In this document: piece after piece, positions 51,517 through 60,681 of the stretch
Numbering within the stretch: the first letter of the stretch is position 1
How the letters are laid out: each line of letters opens with the position of its first letter
Assembly (NCBI GenBank): GCA_902386135.1
Contig: CABMIB010000001.1
Span: 1 to 62,351 of the forward strand
DNA length: 62,351 nt
Reading direction: 5' to 3'
DNA from: an uncultured archaeon
GTDB taxonomy: Archaea; Halobacteriota; Methanosarcinia; Methanosarcinales; Methanoperedenaceae
Notes under the pieces: model-generated
What the model saw: only the letters and a program-made list of their open reading frames with translations
What the model was told of the DNA's origin: nothing
Database searches by the model: none
Program-made: the position numbers and the translations under genes

Positions 51517-53289
51517 ATGGTGAAGGACTCAATAGGCGTTATATTCGGAAAAACCGAATCTCTCAATTTCATGTTCGCTGTTTCCGACAGCACGGCAATA
51601 AAAAAGTCAGATTACGTTAAAGTCTGGCACGAATCGGACGGCTGGACCCTGGGGCAGGTCTCTTCTATCACTCGTTCAAGCGAGGATTTCTCAATAAAGG
51701 AAGCAGTCGATGTGGCTGAAGGCTCATCCAAAGTCGGTGAGATGGATGAACGGGTTATTGCGCAGGCGACCGTGATAGGTTCAAGGGACAAGGAAGGGAA
51801 AATGCGGGTGCCGAAATCCCCATTTAGCCCAGGGGATAAGGTCTTTAAAGCGGATGAGCTGCTCATAAGACAGACACTTGGTTTGATGCGTGGGGATGTT
51901 TATATCGGTCTTCTTGAAGGTCAGAATATCCATGTCAATCTCGATGCCAACAACCTTGTCCAGAAGCATTGCAGCATCCTGGCGAAGACAGGTGCGGGAA
52001 AATCCTATACAAGCGGCGTGATACTGGAGGAGCTTCTCGACAAGAACGTCCCGCTCCTGATAATTGACCCGCACGGGGAATATGCGACCCTGAAATTCCC
52101 GAACGAAGATAAACATTCATCTTTTGAGCGGTACGGAATATCGCCAAAAGGCTATGCTACACAGGTGACGGTATATACACCTGCAAATAAGGTACTCAAC
52201 CCTGCCGCAGATACGCTTTTCAGATTAAACGGAATAAACCTCGGGATAAAGGATTTCTTACAGTTCTTTGCCGAAGACCAGTCGCAGAACCAGACAGGCA
52301 TACTGTTCGAGGCTGTCTCAAAACTTAAGGTTGAAAAACAGACTTATGCTATTGATGATATAATCTTCGAGGTCGGACAGAATAAGAGTAAAATCAAATG
52401 GAACGTTATAAGCAAGCTTGAGGCGTTACGGGAGACGGGGATATTATCCGATAAAGCCACTTCCATCAATGAACTTGTACAGGAAGGCAGGGCCTCGATA
52501 ATCGATATGAAGGGCGTGAATCCCGACCTTCAGGCGATGATTGTCGCGAAGTTGTGCAGCGACCTGTTCGAGGCGCGCAAGCTCAACACAGTATCCCCAT
52601 GCATGCTTGTGCTTGAGGAGGCACATAACTTCTGCCCTGAGAAAGGGTTCGGTGGGGCGGTATGCAGCGATATCCTGCGTACGATCGCCTCCGAGGGCAG
52701 GAAGTTCGGTCTTGGGCTCCTGGTCGTCTCGCAGCGCCCTGCACGTGTGGATAAGAATATCCTTTCGCAGTGCAATACCCAGATAATAATGAAAGTGACT
52801 AACCCGAATGACTTAAAAGCCATAAGCAAAGGGCTTGAAGGCATAAGCTCAGGTGTAGAGGATGATATCAAGAGCCTTTCCCCGGGTGTGGCGATGATAG
52901 TGAGCAATTATATCGAGCGCCCCGTGCTTGTGGATATCAGGGTTCGAAAGAGCAGGCACGGCGGGGCCAGCGTTCCGGTCGTGAAGGCACCTATTGCTGA
53001 TGGCAAGCAGGTAGCTGAGAATAAAACAGAGCCTTTTCCAGCCCAGGGTAAAGAACAAACGACACAGGCTTTGCCTTCGGATTCTATTTTGAGTAAAATA
53101 TTCCAGGTTCAGACCGCAAAACAGGGCAGGGAGCGCCCGGAGAAAAAAAAGGAGTCTTCTGGAAAGCTTCCTGAAGAGCCTACCGAGGAACAACCGGATG
53201 AACAAATTGAGAAGCTGGCGCAAAAGAAACAAAAAACAAAGCGTGGAGTAAGTCTTATCACTAAAATGTTCGGTTCGAGGAAGAAATGA
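51517..53289 (+). CDS. HerA-like hexameric ATPase/helicase (DUF87, HAS barrel)
   Basis: The 590-residue protein has an N-terminal HAS-barrel (about 1-120), Walker [14 protein letters not shown] (about 154-166), LIIDPHGEY, Walker [14 protein letters not shown], and a sensor [12 protein letters not shown] region. The C-terminal 100 residues are Lys/Gln/Glu-rich and disordered, ending KMFGSRKK. HerA translocates on DNA and works with the NurA nuclease in break resection, but no nurA is present here. The ATGA overlap at its stop couples it to thiC, an odd pairing. Confidence 0.9.
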   Translation: MVKDSIGVIFGKTESLNFMFAVSDSTAIKKSDYVKVWHESDGWTLGQVSSITRSSEDFSIKEAVDVAEGSSKVGEMDERVIAQATVIGSRDKEGKMRVPKSPFSPGDKVFKADELLIRQTLGLMRGDVYIGLLEGQNIHVNLDANNLVQKHCSILAKTGAGKSYTSGVILEELLDKNVPLLIIDPHGEYATLKFPNEDKHSSFERYGISPKGYATQVTVYTPANKVLNPAADTLFRLNGINLGIKDFLQFFAEDQSQNQTGILFEAVSKLKVEKQTYAIDDIIFEVGQNKSKIKWNVISKLEALRETGILSDKATSINELVQEGRASIIDMKGVNPDLQAMIVAKLCSDLFEARKLNTVSPCMLVLEEAHNFCPEKGFGGAVCSDILRTIASEGRKFGLGLLVVSQRPARVDKNILSQCNTQIIMKVTNPNDLKAISKGLEGISSGVEDDIKSLSPGVAMIVSNYIERPVLVDIRVRKSRHGGASVPVVKAPIADGKQVAENKTEPFPAQGKEQTTQALPSDSILSKIFQVQTAKQGRERPEKKKESSGKLPEEPTEEQPDEQIEKLAQKKQKTKRGVSLITKMFGSRKK

Positions 53290-54554
53290 CTACATCAATG
53301 GAAAAAGCACACGCCGGCGTTGCAACGGGAGAGATGAAACGTGTAGCGGCAAAAGAGGGAGTAGATGTTGAGGATGTGAGGAAACTGCTTGCAAAAGGAT
53401 ATCTCGTCATCCCGAAGAACGTCAAAAGTAAATCGCAGCCCATGGGTATTGGCAAATTGATGCAGACAAAGATCAATGCCAACGTGGGTACTTCGAGGGA
53501 TTATGTTGATATTGAAGCTGAGGTCGAGAAGGCTTTGATCGCACAGAGATACGGCGCAGACACTATAATGGATCTCTCCACAGGCGGCGACCTTGACCTG
53601 ATACGCAAACGCATCATAGAAGCTGTAGATGTGCCTGTAGGTTCTGTGCCCATCTACCAGGCAGCGAGCAACGGTATCGAGAAAATGACCTCTGACGATA
53701 TGTTCAACGCCGTAAGAAAACACGCTGAGGATGGTATAGATTTTGTCACTATCCACGCAGGCGTGACTCATGAATCCTTCAAGCGCCTGAAAAGCAGCGA
53801 CAGGATACTGGATGTCGTGAGCCGCGGGGGCGCGTTCACGATCTCGTGGATGAACAAGAATTACGAGGAGAACCCGTTCTATGCGGAGTATGATTACCTG
53901 CTTGAGATAGCGAGGGAATTCGACCTGACCATAAGCCTGGGCGATGGCATGCGTCCCGGCTGTATCCACGATGCTTCTGACAGGGCTAAATTCGAGGAGT
54001 TCATTATCTTGGGCGAGCTTGCAAAAAGGGCGCGCGCTGCAGGAGTTCAGACGCTTGTTGAAGGCCCGGGGCACGTGCCTATTGACGAGATCGGGCTTTC
54101 CGTATCGGCAATGAAACATCTCACCGACAATGCACCGCTTTACCTTCTCGGACCGCTTGTTACCGATATCGCTCCCGGCTACGACCACATCACAGCCGCA
54201 ATGGGCGGCGCTGTCGCTGGAATGCACGGCGCGGATTTCCTGTGCATGACCACGCCTTCCGAGCATCTTGCTCTTCCCAATGTGGAGGACATAAAGGAAG
54301 GCACGATAGTAACGCGGATAGCAGCCCATGCAGCAGATTTAACGAAAGAAGGTGTCCGCGAGAAAGCGCGCGCCCATGACCGCGATATGGCGCTGGCGCG
54401 CAAAGACCTTGACTGGAAGAGGCAGTTCGGGCTTGCTATCGATAGCGAGAAAGCAAAAGCGATACATGCCAGGAGCAAGAACGCGGATACGTGCAGCATG
54501 TGCGGGGAGCTTTGCTCGATAAAGATGATGCGTGAAGTGATGGGGAAGAAGTGA
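53286..54554 (+). CDS. thiC: Phosphomethylpyrimidine synthase ThiC
   Basis: The 422-residue radical SAM enzyme turns AIR into HMP phosphate for thiamine. It has [58 protein letters not shown] and [20 protein letters not shown] (20 residues), with the C-terminal cluster motif CSMCGELC (Cys 403, 406, 410). The spacing CX2CX3C is one residue shorter than in bacterial ThiC and is seen in short-form ThiC proteins. It is the short form lacking the bacterial N-terminal domain. The start overlaps herA. Confidence 0.95.
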   Translation: MTTSMEKAHAGVATGEMKRVAAKEGVDVEDVRKLLAKGYLVIPKNVKSKSQPMGIGKLMQTKINANVGTSRDYVDIEAEVEKALIAQRYGADTIMDLSTGGDLDLIRKRIIEAVDVPVGSVPIYQAASNGIEKMTSDDMFNAVRKHAEDGIDFVTIHAGVTHESFKRLKSSDRILDVVSRGGAFTISWMNKNYEENPFYAEYDYLLEIAREFDLTISLGDGMRPGCIHDASDRAKFEEFIILGELAKRARAAGVQTLVEGPGHVPIDEIGLSVSAMKHLTDNAPLYLLGPLVTDIAPGYDHITAAMGGAVAGMHGADFLCMTTPSEHLALPNVEDIKEGTIVTRIAAHAADLTKEGVREKARAHDRDMALARKDLDWKRQFGLAIDSEKAKAIHARSKNADTCSMCGELCSIKMMREVMGKK

Positions 54555-54664
54555 AGACCATTAAAAGTAAAATTAGGCCTCTACGTCTCTATTACTTTAT
54601 TAATTTCCGGTGTCACGAATAAAAAAAATAGTTTTCAATGTATCTTTTTTTATACTCTCTCTTG

Positions 54665-54877
54665 CTAAGTTTTTCCATTTTCAGTTGTCTTAAGAACCTG
54701 AAAAGTTCTAAGAAATTGTTCTTCTGTTACCAAATCTAATTTAATTAAGTTCTCAATTATCTGATATTGATTTGAATTAAAATGAACTTAAAGTAATCCA
54801 TCTGAACGAATATTTTGACCGATGTATATTTCAACTAGAAGTTCTTTTTGATCATCAGATAAATCGGTAAGCTGCAT
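54665..54877 (-). pseudogene. Small helical (HTH-like) protein gene broken by an in-frame TAA
   Basis: ATG 54877 opens MQLTDLSDDQKELLVEIYIG then QNIRSDGLL and TAA (54788-54790). The same frame goes on VHFNSNQYQIIENLIKLDLV then TEEQFLRTFQVLKTTENGKT and ends TAG 54665-54667. Both halves have the composition of one 70-residue winged-helix-like protein, so a single nonsense change is likely. It lies in an AT-rich tract before the HicAB genes. Confidence 0.55.
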
Positions 54878-54920
54878 TTTAACCAATCCTCATTTCCAAC
54901 ATAGGTGCAGTATAGTCATA

Positions 54921-55187
54921 TTACGTACCGACTCTTTGCGAATGTGTTGAGCGAAAGGTTTCCAACTTCTCAACCAAAGTACTCAGGATTTCTTTCCCTG
55001 TAGGTTTAGGAATCTCTCTTCCATCTTTTTTAGCAGTCTCCAGCCAGAGGTCAATCGCTATTTTGATTTCCCTCAATGCCTCCTCCTCTGTTTCCCCAAA
55101 AGCGGAGCATCCGGGAAGTTCTGGTACTACCGCAATGTATCCCTCATCCTCTTCGCTATAGAAAATTTCTATCGCGTACTTATACAT
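54921..55187 (-). CDS. hicB: HicB-type antitoxin
   Basis: The 88-residue protein has YAIEIFYSEEDEGYIAVVPE, LPGCSAFGETEEEALREIK and AIDLWLETAKKDGREIPKP, the partial RNase-H-like HicB fold. The DNA-binding tail is short, ending STHSQRVGT, so it may lack the C-terminal HTH of longer HicB. It overlaps the hicA toxin by eight bases. It would neutralise HicA. Confidence 0.9.
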   Translation of the reverse strand: MYKYAIEIFYSEEDEGYIAVVPELPGCSAFGETEEEALREIKIAIDLWLETAKKDGREIPKPTGKEILSTLVEKLETFRSTHSQRVGT

Positions 55188-55437
55188 TATTTTCCTCCTT
55201 TAGGAGATTATACTTATCAATAATTTTGATAAGCTGTTTAACCTGATAAGGCTTTGCCCATCCGCCAACATTTTGAAAATTCAAAGCTTCTTTTATTCCA
55301 GCACGCACATATATTCTGTGGCTGCCTTTTCCTCCTCTGAATTTGAAACCAAACAGCTCGGCTGCACCACATAATTTATTGAAACGCACGTTTTTAGGAT
55401 TTTCCTTCAACTCCTCGTAAACAGCATTTTTATCCAT
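55180..55437 (-). CDS. hicA: HicA-type mRNA interferase toxin
   Basis: An 85-residue double-stranded RNA-binding-fold toxin with GSHRIYVRAGIKEALNFQNV (catalytic His in GSHRIY) and GGWAKPYQVKQLIKIIDKYN. HicA cleaves mRNA to halt growth. The gene comes first in the pair, typical of hicAB. A lone RHH gene lies about 100 bases upstream. Confidence 0.88.
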   Translation of the reverse strand: MDKNAVYEELKENPKNVRFNKLCGAAELFGFKFRGGKGSHRIYVRAGIKEALNFQNVGGWAKPYQVKQLIKIIDKYNLLKEENNV

Positions 55438-55534
55438 TAAATACTTACAATTTTGCTATCGAATTAAACTTTTTGTATTTATCGTACATTCTTCCTGATT
55501 TGGCAATTTGTATCACTAAAAGGTAAGTACCTCA

Positions 55535-55792
55535 TTATTCTTCGTAAACATACTCATCCGCTTTATCCGCACAGCTCCTCCCCCGCCTGCCAACTGGCAT
55601 GTCAGGATTTTTCTCAGCGCGCTGCGGTTTTTCAATTTGCAGCAGCTCATCCTCATGCCGCAGCGCGATCTGCGTCATGGTATCGATAAGCTCCATCAGC
55701 GTCACTTTCCTGCGGCGCGCAAGGGTTATTTTTGCCTGTATCATGTCCAGGCGCTGCTTCGTTTCGTCGGAGACTTTGATTGTTGTCGTCAT
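55535..55792 (-). CDS. Ribbon-helix-helix protein (antitoxin-like)
   Basis: The 85-residue protein starts TTTIKVSDETKQRLDMIQAK with ARRRKVTLMELIDTMTQIAL, a MetJ/Arc-type RHH domain, followed by a charged tail with RRGRSCADKADEYVYEE. Such proteins are antitoxins or autoregulators. No toxin partner reads next to it apart from hicAB. An inverted repeat AGTATA-N4-TATACT lies right at its start. Confidence 0.75.
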   Translation of the reverse strand: MTTTIKVSDETKQRLDMIQAKITLARRRKVTLMELIDTMTQIALRHEDELLQIEKPQRAEKNPDMPVGRRGRSCADKADEYVYEE

Positions 55793-55808
55793 AGTATATT
55801 AGTATACT
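55793..55808 (-). promoter_or_regulatory. Inverted repeat at the RHH gene start, probable operator
   Basis: AGTATA (55793-55798) and TATACT (55803-55808) flank TTAG, touching the ATG of the RHH gene at 55792. A related ATATACTTTT follows. RHH repressors bind such short inverted repeats, so autoregulation is likely. Confidence 0.5.
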
Positions 55809-55948
55809 TTTTATCTAAATATACTTTTCTACTTTTATTCTTATGAGATATTCAATACCTGCTAATGAAAGGTTCGCGAGATTATGTAACTTTAGGCACC
55901 AATACTTCGGCGCGTATGGAACAGGCAATGCAATAATGCTGCCCGATC

Positions 55949-55984
55949 GTATGATATATCATATAATCGTATCATATATCATAC
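55949..55984. promoter_or_regulatory. 36-bp palindromic site upstream of hel308
   Basis: The site starts GTATGATATAT and ends ATATATCATAC, two 11-bp exact inverted arms around a 14-bp centre. Each half itself contains a palindrome-like ATGATATATCAT or ATCATATATCAT. It lies 83 bases upstream of the hel308 start and is a strong operator candidate. The outer words GTATGA and TCATAC equal the bacterial NikR half sites, but spacing differs (24 instead of 16 bases). Confidence 0.5.
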
Positions 55985-56066
55985 GTTATCAAATGGATTT
56001 TATCTAAAGTTATTTTTACAAAGTCTGAGAAACACTTTTTAATCCCTCCCACCTTTTAGCACTGAA

Positions 56067-58256
56067 ATGAAAATCCAGGAACTTGACCTTCCAGAAGGCG
56101 TTATCCAATATTATCAGGATTCAGGCATCACCGACCTCTATCCCCCTCAGGCAGCCGCGATTGAAGCCGGTCTCCTCGAAGGCAAGAACATCGTCGCAGC
56201 AATCCCCACAGCCTCAGGCAAAACGCTTCTCGCGGAGTTCGCCATGCTGAAATCGATATTGAACGGCGGGGGAAAAGCTCTCTATATAGTGCCTCTTCGC
56301 GCGCTGGCTTCCGAGAAGTACGACAGGTTCAGGAGCTTTGAGGCTATTAAGAAAAGCAGCGGCAGTGGCGTATCTGCGGCTATTGCCACAGGCGATTACG
56401 ATTCTCCGGATAGTTGGCTTCGGAATTTCGACATTATCGTTGCTACATCCGAGAAAGTGGACTCGCTGCTGCGCAATAAAGCCTACTGGATGGAAGAGAT
56501 AACAGTTGTGGTAGCGGACGAGATCCACCTTATCGACTCACCTGACCGCGGACCCACGCTTGAGATCGTGCTCGCCAAAATGATGCGAATGAACCCGAAG
56601 CTGCAGATGGTCGCGCTCTCAGCCACCATAGGAAACGCGAACGAGGTCGCAAAATGGCTGAATGCTGAACTTGTGGTGAGCGACTGGCGCCCCATAGAAT
56701 TGAAGGAAGGCGTCTTTTTCGGAAATGCCATAAATTTTGCCAGCAGCCAGAGGGAAATCAAAGAAAAATACAGGGACAGCGCCATCTCCCTTGTCTGCGA
56801 TACTCTAATAGAAGGCGGGCAGTGCCTTGTTTTTGAGAGCAGCCGAAAGAATGCCGAGGGCATGGCGGCGCGCATCGGGACTGCGATATCGGAGCTGCTC
56901 TCCCATGAGATAAAAGAGAAACTTAAAATCATTGCAGCAGAGGTACGCGAGACAAGCGAAGTGGATACCACAAGAAAACTTGCCCTGTGCATCGAGAACG
57001 GAAGCGCGTTCCATCACGCAGGTCTTATATCGGAGCAGCGCAAGCTGATCGAGGACGGGTTCCGCACAGGCACTATAAAAGTCATCGCTGCAACCCCGAC
57101 CCTTGCCGCAGGTCTCAATCTCCCGGCGCGCCGCGTCGTGATCAAAGGATACCGCCGGTATGATGCCAACTTCGGGATGACGCCTATCCCGGTGCTTGAA
57201 TACAAACAGATGGCCGGGAGAGCAGGGCGCCCGCGCCTTGACCCTTACGGCGAATCGGTCCTTATCGCAAAGACATATGATGAATTAGAGGAACTCATGC
57301 AGCAATATGTTCTTGCAGATGTTGAGAGAATCTGGTCAAAACTGAGCAGCGAGAACGCCCTGCGAACGCACATCCTCTCGACAATAGCGACTGGTTTTGC
57401 AAGGAGCATGGAAGAACTGCTGGAATTCATGGGCGGCACTTTTTACTCCACCCAGCAGACGCCGTGGAGCCTGAAGGCAATAATTGAAAAAGTAATTGGT
57501 TTCCTGGTCGAAAAAAAGATGATAGTAGAAAAAGAAGGGCTTTTCCCGACGCGCCTGGGCGAGCTGGTATCGCGCCTTTATATTGATCCTCTCTCCGCAT
57601 CCATGATCATCGATGGCATGGAAAAGATGGAAAATAAAAACATCCAGTACACCGAGCTGACCCTCCTGCATCTTGTCTGCACGACCCCTGACATGCGCCC
57701 CTTGTATCTTCGCTCGAACGATTATGAATGGTTAAGCGACATTGTAATGGAACATCACATGGAATTCGTTCATATACCGGAGCAGTTCAAGGTGGACTAC
57801 GAATGGTTCCTGTCCGAGGTCAAGACCGCATGCGTCATGCTTGACTGGATAAACGAGAAAAAAGAAGAAGATATCGTCAAGAGATTCGGGATCGGTGAAG
57901 GCGATATACGCGCTCTTGCCGAAACTTCGCTATGGCTTGTCCATTCGATGGCCGATATCGGCACATTCCTGAAAAGAGCAAGCGCGCCAAAAGTGCGGGA
58001 GCTTGCACAGCGCGTGGAATACGGAGCAAGCCCTGAGCTTCTTGACCTCATCCAGATAAGAGGCATCGGCAGGGTGCGTGCCCGCAAACTCTATAATGCA
58101 GGATTCAGGGATATGGAAGCTCTCCGGGCAGCAGACCAGAAAGAGATTGCAAAGATAATCGGCACAAAAGTAGCTACGAAAGTCCTTAAACAGATAGGGA
58201 CGAATGTAATTGTAGAAAAACCAGAGGAACAGCGCATGCTGGGAGATTTCAGGTAA
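56067..58256 (+). CDS. hel308: Hel308 DNA helicase (Ski2-like)
   Basis: The 729-residue superfamily 2 helicase has the Q-motif region LYPPQAAAIEAG, Walker A PTASGKT (about 49-55), DEIH (about 151-154), SAT in VALSATIG, CLVFESSRKNAEGMA, motif V ATPTLAAGLNLPARRV and motif VI QMAGRAGRPRLDP. A winged helix and ratchet domain follow, then helix-hairpin-helix IRGIGRVRARKLYNAGF (about 660-680). Hel308 unwinds lagging-strand forks in archaea and is homologous to HELQ and POLQ. It starts ATG 56067. Confidence 0.97.
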   Translation: MKIQELDLPEGVIQYYQDSGITDLYPPQAAAIEAGLLEGKNIVAAIPTASGKTLLAEFAMLKSILNGGGKALYIVPLRALASEKYDRFRSFEAIKKSSGSGVSAAIATGDYDSPDSWLRNFDIIVATSEKVDSLLRNKAYWMEEITVVVADEIHLIDSPDRGPTLEIVLAKMMRMNPKLQMVALSATIGNANEVAKWLNAELVVSDWRPIELKEGVFFGNAINFASSQREIKEKYRDSAISLVCDTLIEGGQCLVFESSRKNAEGMAARIGTAISELLSHEIKEKLKIIAAEVRETSEVDTTRKLALCIENGSAFHHAGLISEQRKLIEDGFRTGTIKVIAATPTLAAGLNLPARRVVIKGYRRYDANFGMTPIPVLEYKQMAGRAGRPRLDPYGESVLIAKTYDELEELMQQYVLADVERIWSKLSSENALRTHILSTIATGFARSMEELLEFMGGTFYSTQQTPWSLKAIIEKVIGFLVEKKMIVEKEGLFPTRLGELVSRLYIDPLSASMIIDGMEKMENKNIQYTELTLLHLVCTTPDMRPLYLRSNDYEWLSDIVMEHHMEFVHIPEQFKVDYEWFLSEVKTACVMLDWINEKKEEDIVKRFGIGEGDIRALAETSLWLVHSMADIGTFLKRASAPKVRELAQRVEYGASPELLDLIQIRGIGRVRARKLYNAGFRDMEALRAADQKEIAKIIGTKVATKVLKQIGTNVIVEKPEEQRMLGDFR

Positions 58257-58300
58257 ATTTTAATACTAACCTGACTATAAATGGGGTGAGGTATATAGGC

Positions 58301-59248
58301 TTGAGCTTTGTGGGAAATCTATTATATGGTGGTTACGAGATTTTGCTAACCAATGAAATAAAGGATAAGCCTGTCCCGTCTCATGTTGCTATAATAATGG
58401 ACGGCAACAGGCGCTTTGCACAAAAATACGGGCTTGCGAAGTATTACGGTCATTTCAAGGGGGCGGATACCACGGAAAAGGTGCTTGACTGGAGCTTTGA
58501 CCTGGGCATCCGGCAGCTCACCGTGTATGCATTTTCAACCGAGAATTTTACAAGGTCGGAAGAAGAAAAGAACCAGCTTTTTGAGCTTATCGGCATCAAG
58601 TTCGATGAAATATGCAGCGACAAGCGCACCCACCGGCGCCGCATGAGGGTCAGGGTGATCGGGAACACGGACCACCTCCCGAACTCACTGCGGTCGGCTG
58701 CGAAACACGCCGAAGATGTAACAAAACACTACAACGGTGTGTATCTCAATGTTGCGCTTGCCTACGGAGGCAGGCAGGAGCTTGTGGACGCAACGCGCTC
58801 CATGGCACATAAGATAAAGAACGGCAAGCTGTCTTTGAGGGATATCAATGAAGAGACCATATCACGTAACCTATATCCGTCAAGCGGTTCGGTGCCCTGC
58901 GTTGATCTTATCATCCGGACAGGCGGAGATGAACGTATCTCCAATTTCCTCCCATGGCAGGCGAACGGGAACGAATGTGCAGCGTATTTCTGCGCCCCGT
59001 TCTGGCCTGAGTTCCGGAAGATAGATTTCCTCCGGGCTATACGCACATACCAGACACGAGAGCACGAGAGGCAGAAAAATACCGTTATGAGGGTTGTCAA
59101 AATGCTAAGTTATTACGGGAAGGTGGAAGTGGAAGATGTGATCAGGATATCAAGGAGATTCATTACAATCCCCAAGCATGAGGTAATAAACATACTCCAT
59201 GAACTGGCGCATCACAATGCTGTGGTGTACAATATGATAAAATGGTAG
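58301..59248 (+). CDS. uppS: cis-prenyltransferase (undecaprenyl/polyprenyl diphosphate synthase family)
   Basis: GGTGAGGT at 58285-58292 is a strong ribosome site and sits eight bases before TTG 58301, which I take as start (315 residues); a GTG at 58286 overlaps that site. Catalytic Asp34 is in IIMDGNRRFA, followed by YGHFKGADTTEKVLDW, TVYAFSTENFTRSEEEKNQL (20) and the C-terminal DLIIRTGGDERISNFLPWQ. It makes the long polyprenyl diphosphate used as sugar carrier in surface glycan assembly, linking to the glycosyltransferase cluster at 14251-21352. Ends in TAG. Confidence 0.92.
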   Translation: MSFVGNLLYGGYEILLTNEIKDKPVPSHVAIIMDGNRRFAQKYGLAKYYGHFKGADTTEKVLDWSFDLGIRQLTVYAFSTENFTRSEEEKNQLFELIGIKFDEICSDKRTHRRRMRVRVIGNTDHLPNSLRSAAKHAEDVTKHYNGVYLNVALAYGGRQELVDATRSMAHKIKNGKLSLRDINEETISRNLYPSSGSVPCVDLIIRTGGDERISNFLPWQANGNECAAYFCAPFWPEFRKIDFLRAIRTYQTREHERQKNTVMRVVKMLSYYGKVEVEDVIRISRRFITIPKHEVINILHELAHHNAVVYNMIKW

Positions 59249-59253
59249 CAGTG

Positions 59254-59676
59254 CTAAACTTCCTCTTCAGGGATGATCGTTGTCAGCTTCACATGTTTTA
59301 CCCCGCGGAGCGTCATTATCTTCTCAGTAAGGCTTTTGACATCCCTGCCTTCTCCTCTTACAAGCAGTACTTCCATGCATATATCATGGCTTATGTGAAC
59401 ATGAAGGGAAGAGCGTATTATTAAAGAGAACTCATGTTCTATGTCAAGCAGCGAATTGACCAGCCCTCTCTGGTTATGATCATAAACCATAGAGATAGTA
59501 CCTACCCTTTCGCCCTCGACTTCGCTCATCCAGGCATAATAACGGATATAGCTCCTTATCGCATCCCTGATCCCTTCGGAGCGCGAGGAATAACCTCTTT
59601 TTGTGATTATTTCATCGAATTCCTCAAGCAGGTTCTCCGGGAGAGAAACACCGATCCTGGCAAGCTCCTTTTCCAT
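59254..59676 (-). CDS. nikR: NikR nickel-responsive regulator
   Basis: A 140-residue RHH-ACT protein. RHH spans 1-45 ([38 protein letters not shown]). The nickel site is complete: His81, His92, His94 and Cys100, in EHEF and [10 protein letters not shown]. NikR represses nickel uptake at high nickel; methanogens need nickel for factor F430 and for hydrogenase. No nickel transporter is adjacent. Its stop lies five bases past the convergent uppS stop. Confidence 0.94.
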   Translation of the reverse strand: MEKELARIGVSLPENLLEEFDEIITKRGYSSRSEGIRDAIRSYIRYYAWMSEVEGERVGTISMVYDHNQRGLVNSLLDIEHEFSLIIRSSLHVHISHDICMEVLLVRGEGRDVKSLTEKIMTLRGVKHVKLTTIIPEEEV

Positions 59677-59817
59677 TTATCAGTCTCCTGACATTTCAAT
59701 ATAATTTAAAGGATGATAAATCTTTTCATCTCGACCAAGTTTTTATATACTGCAATGTTCTAATTTATTATCAGATACAGCAAGTATCTATATTGACTAA
59801 AAGAGTGGAGGAAAATT

Positions 59818-60211
59818 ATGGGAGAGTACGAAGATACATTAGAGGACATAGAGAGCACTCTGGGAATAGTGCCGGGGTTCATGAAAGCCATTCCGGCATG
59901 TACTTGTAAAGGATTGGGCTCTCTGGAAGAAATATTCACTCGGTAAATCCGAGATTCCAGCCAAGTACAGGGAACTGATGGGATTATCAGCAGCAGCTAA
60001 CATCAAATGTCCGTACTGTCAGTTAATGCATACAGGGATAGCTAAATTTCATGGCGCTACGGATGAGGAAATATCCGAAGTTGCCTATCTGGCAAGCCTC
60101 ACAGCAAGATGGAGCGCAATGATACATGCGCAAAACTACGATTATGAAATATTCAAAAAAGAGGTAGGACAGGTAGGAGAGCATCTGCAAAAGGAAAGGT
60201 CGCGCAGATAG
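59818..60211 (+). pseudogene. Carboxymuconolactone decarboxylase/AhpD-like gene with one frameshift
   Basis: GGAGG precedes ATG 59818. The frame reads GEYEDTLEDIESTLGIVPGF MKAIPA (given in two parts) and then goes out of frame: codons after about 59900 read CTCKGLGSL and TAA. From 59903 another frame continues LVKDWALWKKYSLGKSEIPA, KYRELMGLSAAANIKCPYCQ (CxxC redox pair), LMHTGIAKFHGATDEEISEV and ends KERSRR at TAG. Together this is a typical 130-residue AhpD-like protein. The shift equals loss of two or gain of one base. TATA-like TTTTTATATAC lies at 59740-59750. Confidence 0.8.
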
Positions 60212-60246
60212 GCTTGAATGATGTCTTCATAGAAGAAGTTGAAAAG

Positions 60247-60267
60247 GTGTCCGTGTAATTCGGACAC
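60247..60267 (+). terminator. Hairpin after the AhpD-like gene
   Basis: GTGTCCG (60247-60253) pairs exactly with CGGACAC (60261-60267) across TGTAATT, 35 bases after the stop. No T-run follows, so it may be a partial terminator or an RNA-stabilising hairpin. Confidence 0.5.
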
Positions 60268-60383
60268 TGAACACATCACATTGCTACTGCCATGAAAATG
60301 CACTCATAGTTACCGGATAGGTTAAAAAACGGTCCAAATTGAAAGAACCGGGAATAATTCGTTCGATGTGATACTACAAAATC

Positions 60384-60447
60384 GTCAATAGTTGACATCT
60401 TTTATAAATGTTATTAGTTATCAGACTTGATTACCGAAATTTATATG
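60384..60447 (+). promoter_or_regulatory. Promoter of the candidate structured RNA
   Basis: TATA-like CGAAATTTATATG lies at 60435-60447, about 25 bases before the expected 5' end near 60470. A palindrome GTCAA-TAG-TTGAC (60384-60396) and a second TATA-like TTTTATAAATG (60399-60409) lie upstream and may be an operator and an alternative promoter. Confidence 0.45.
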
Positions 60448-60469
60448 TCCCATTAACGCTATGTATTAA

Positions 60470-60620
60470 TTGGAGAGCAAATCGGGTGATTAATAACTAT
60501 ATTTATGGAAACCCCATAGGTTTGGATTGATATAGAGATCCCAAACACGGGTAAAACCGTGTGCGGTAACTATGGAATGAGAGTTCCCGCCCGAGCTCGA
60601 ATCCATTTTTCGCTTTTTTT
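60470..60620 (+). ncRNA. Candidate structured non-coding RNA of about 150 nt
   Basis: No coding frame is evident. A closing stem GAGC (60475-60478)/GCTC (60595-60598) plus CGGG (60483-60486)/CCCG (60590-60593) encloses hairpins TATGG/CCATA (60504-60518, loop AAACC), GTTTGG/CCAAAC (60520-60546), ACGG/CCGT (60547-60560, loop GTAAAA) and AACT/AGTT (60568-60585). An alternative pairs CCATAG 60514-60519 with CTATGG 60570-60575. The transcript ends in TTTTT, then CGC and a seven-T run (60614-60620), a good archaeal terminator. A TATA box lies upstream. I do not recognise the family; it is not tRNA, 5S, SRP or RNase P RNA. Pairing was done by eye. Confidence 0.5.
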
Positions 60621-60681
60621 ATAACATATAGTCTTATTATGAGAATTCTTCTAGATTCTTTTAATTCCTGATAATTTCAGA

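Noticed and set aside
53295-54329. 344-residue minus-strand frame opposite thiC
   Set aside because: Antisense to a clear ThiC, and rich in His/Cys/Tyr as expected for a complement frame.
60470-60620. Possible tRNA with a large intron, suggested by GCTCGAATCC near the 3' end
   Set aside because: No acceptor stem or anticodon arm can be drawn; the T-loop-like word lacks its pairing arm.
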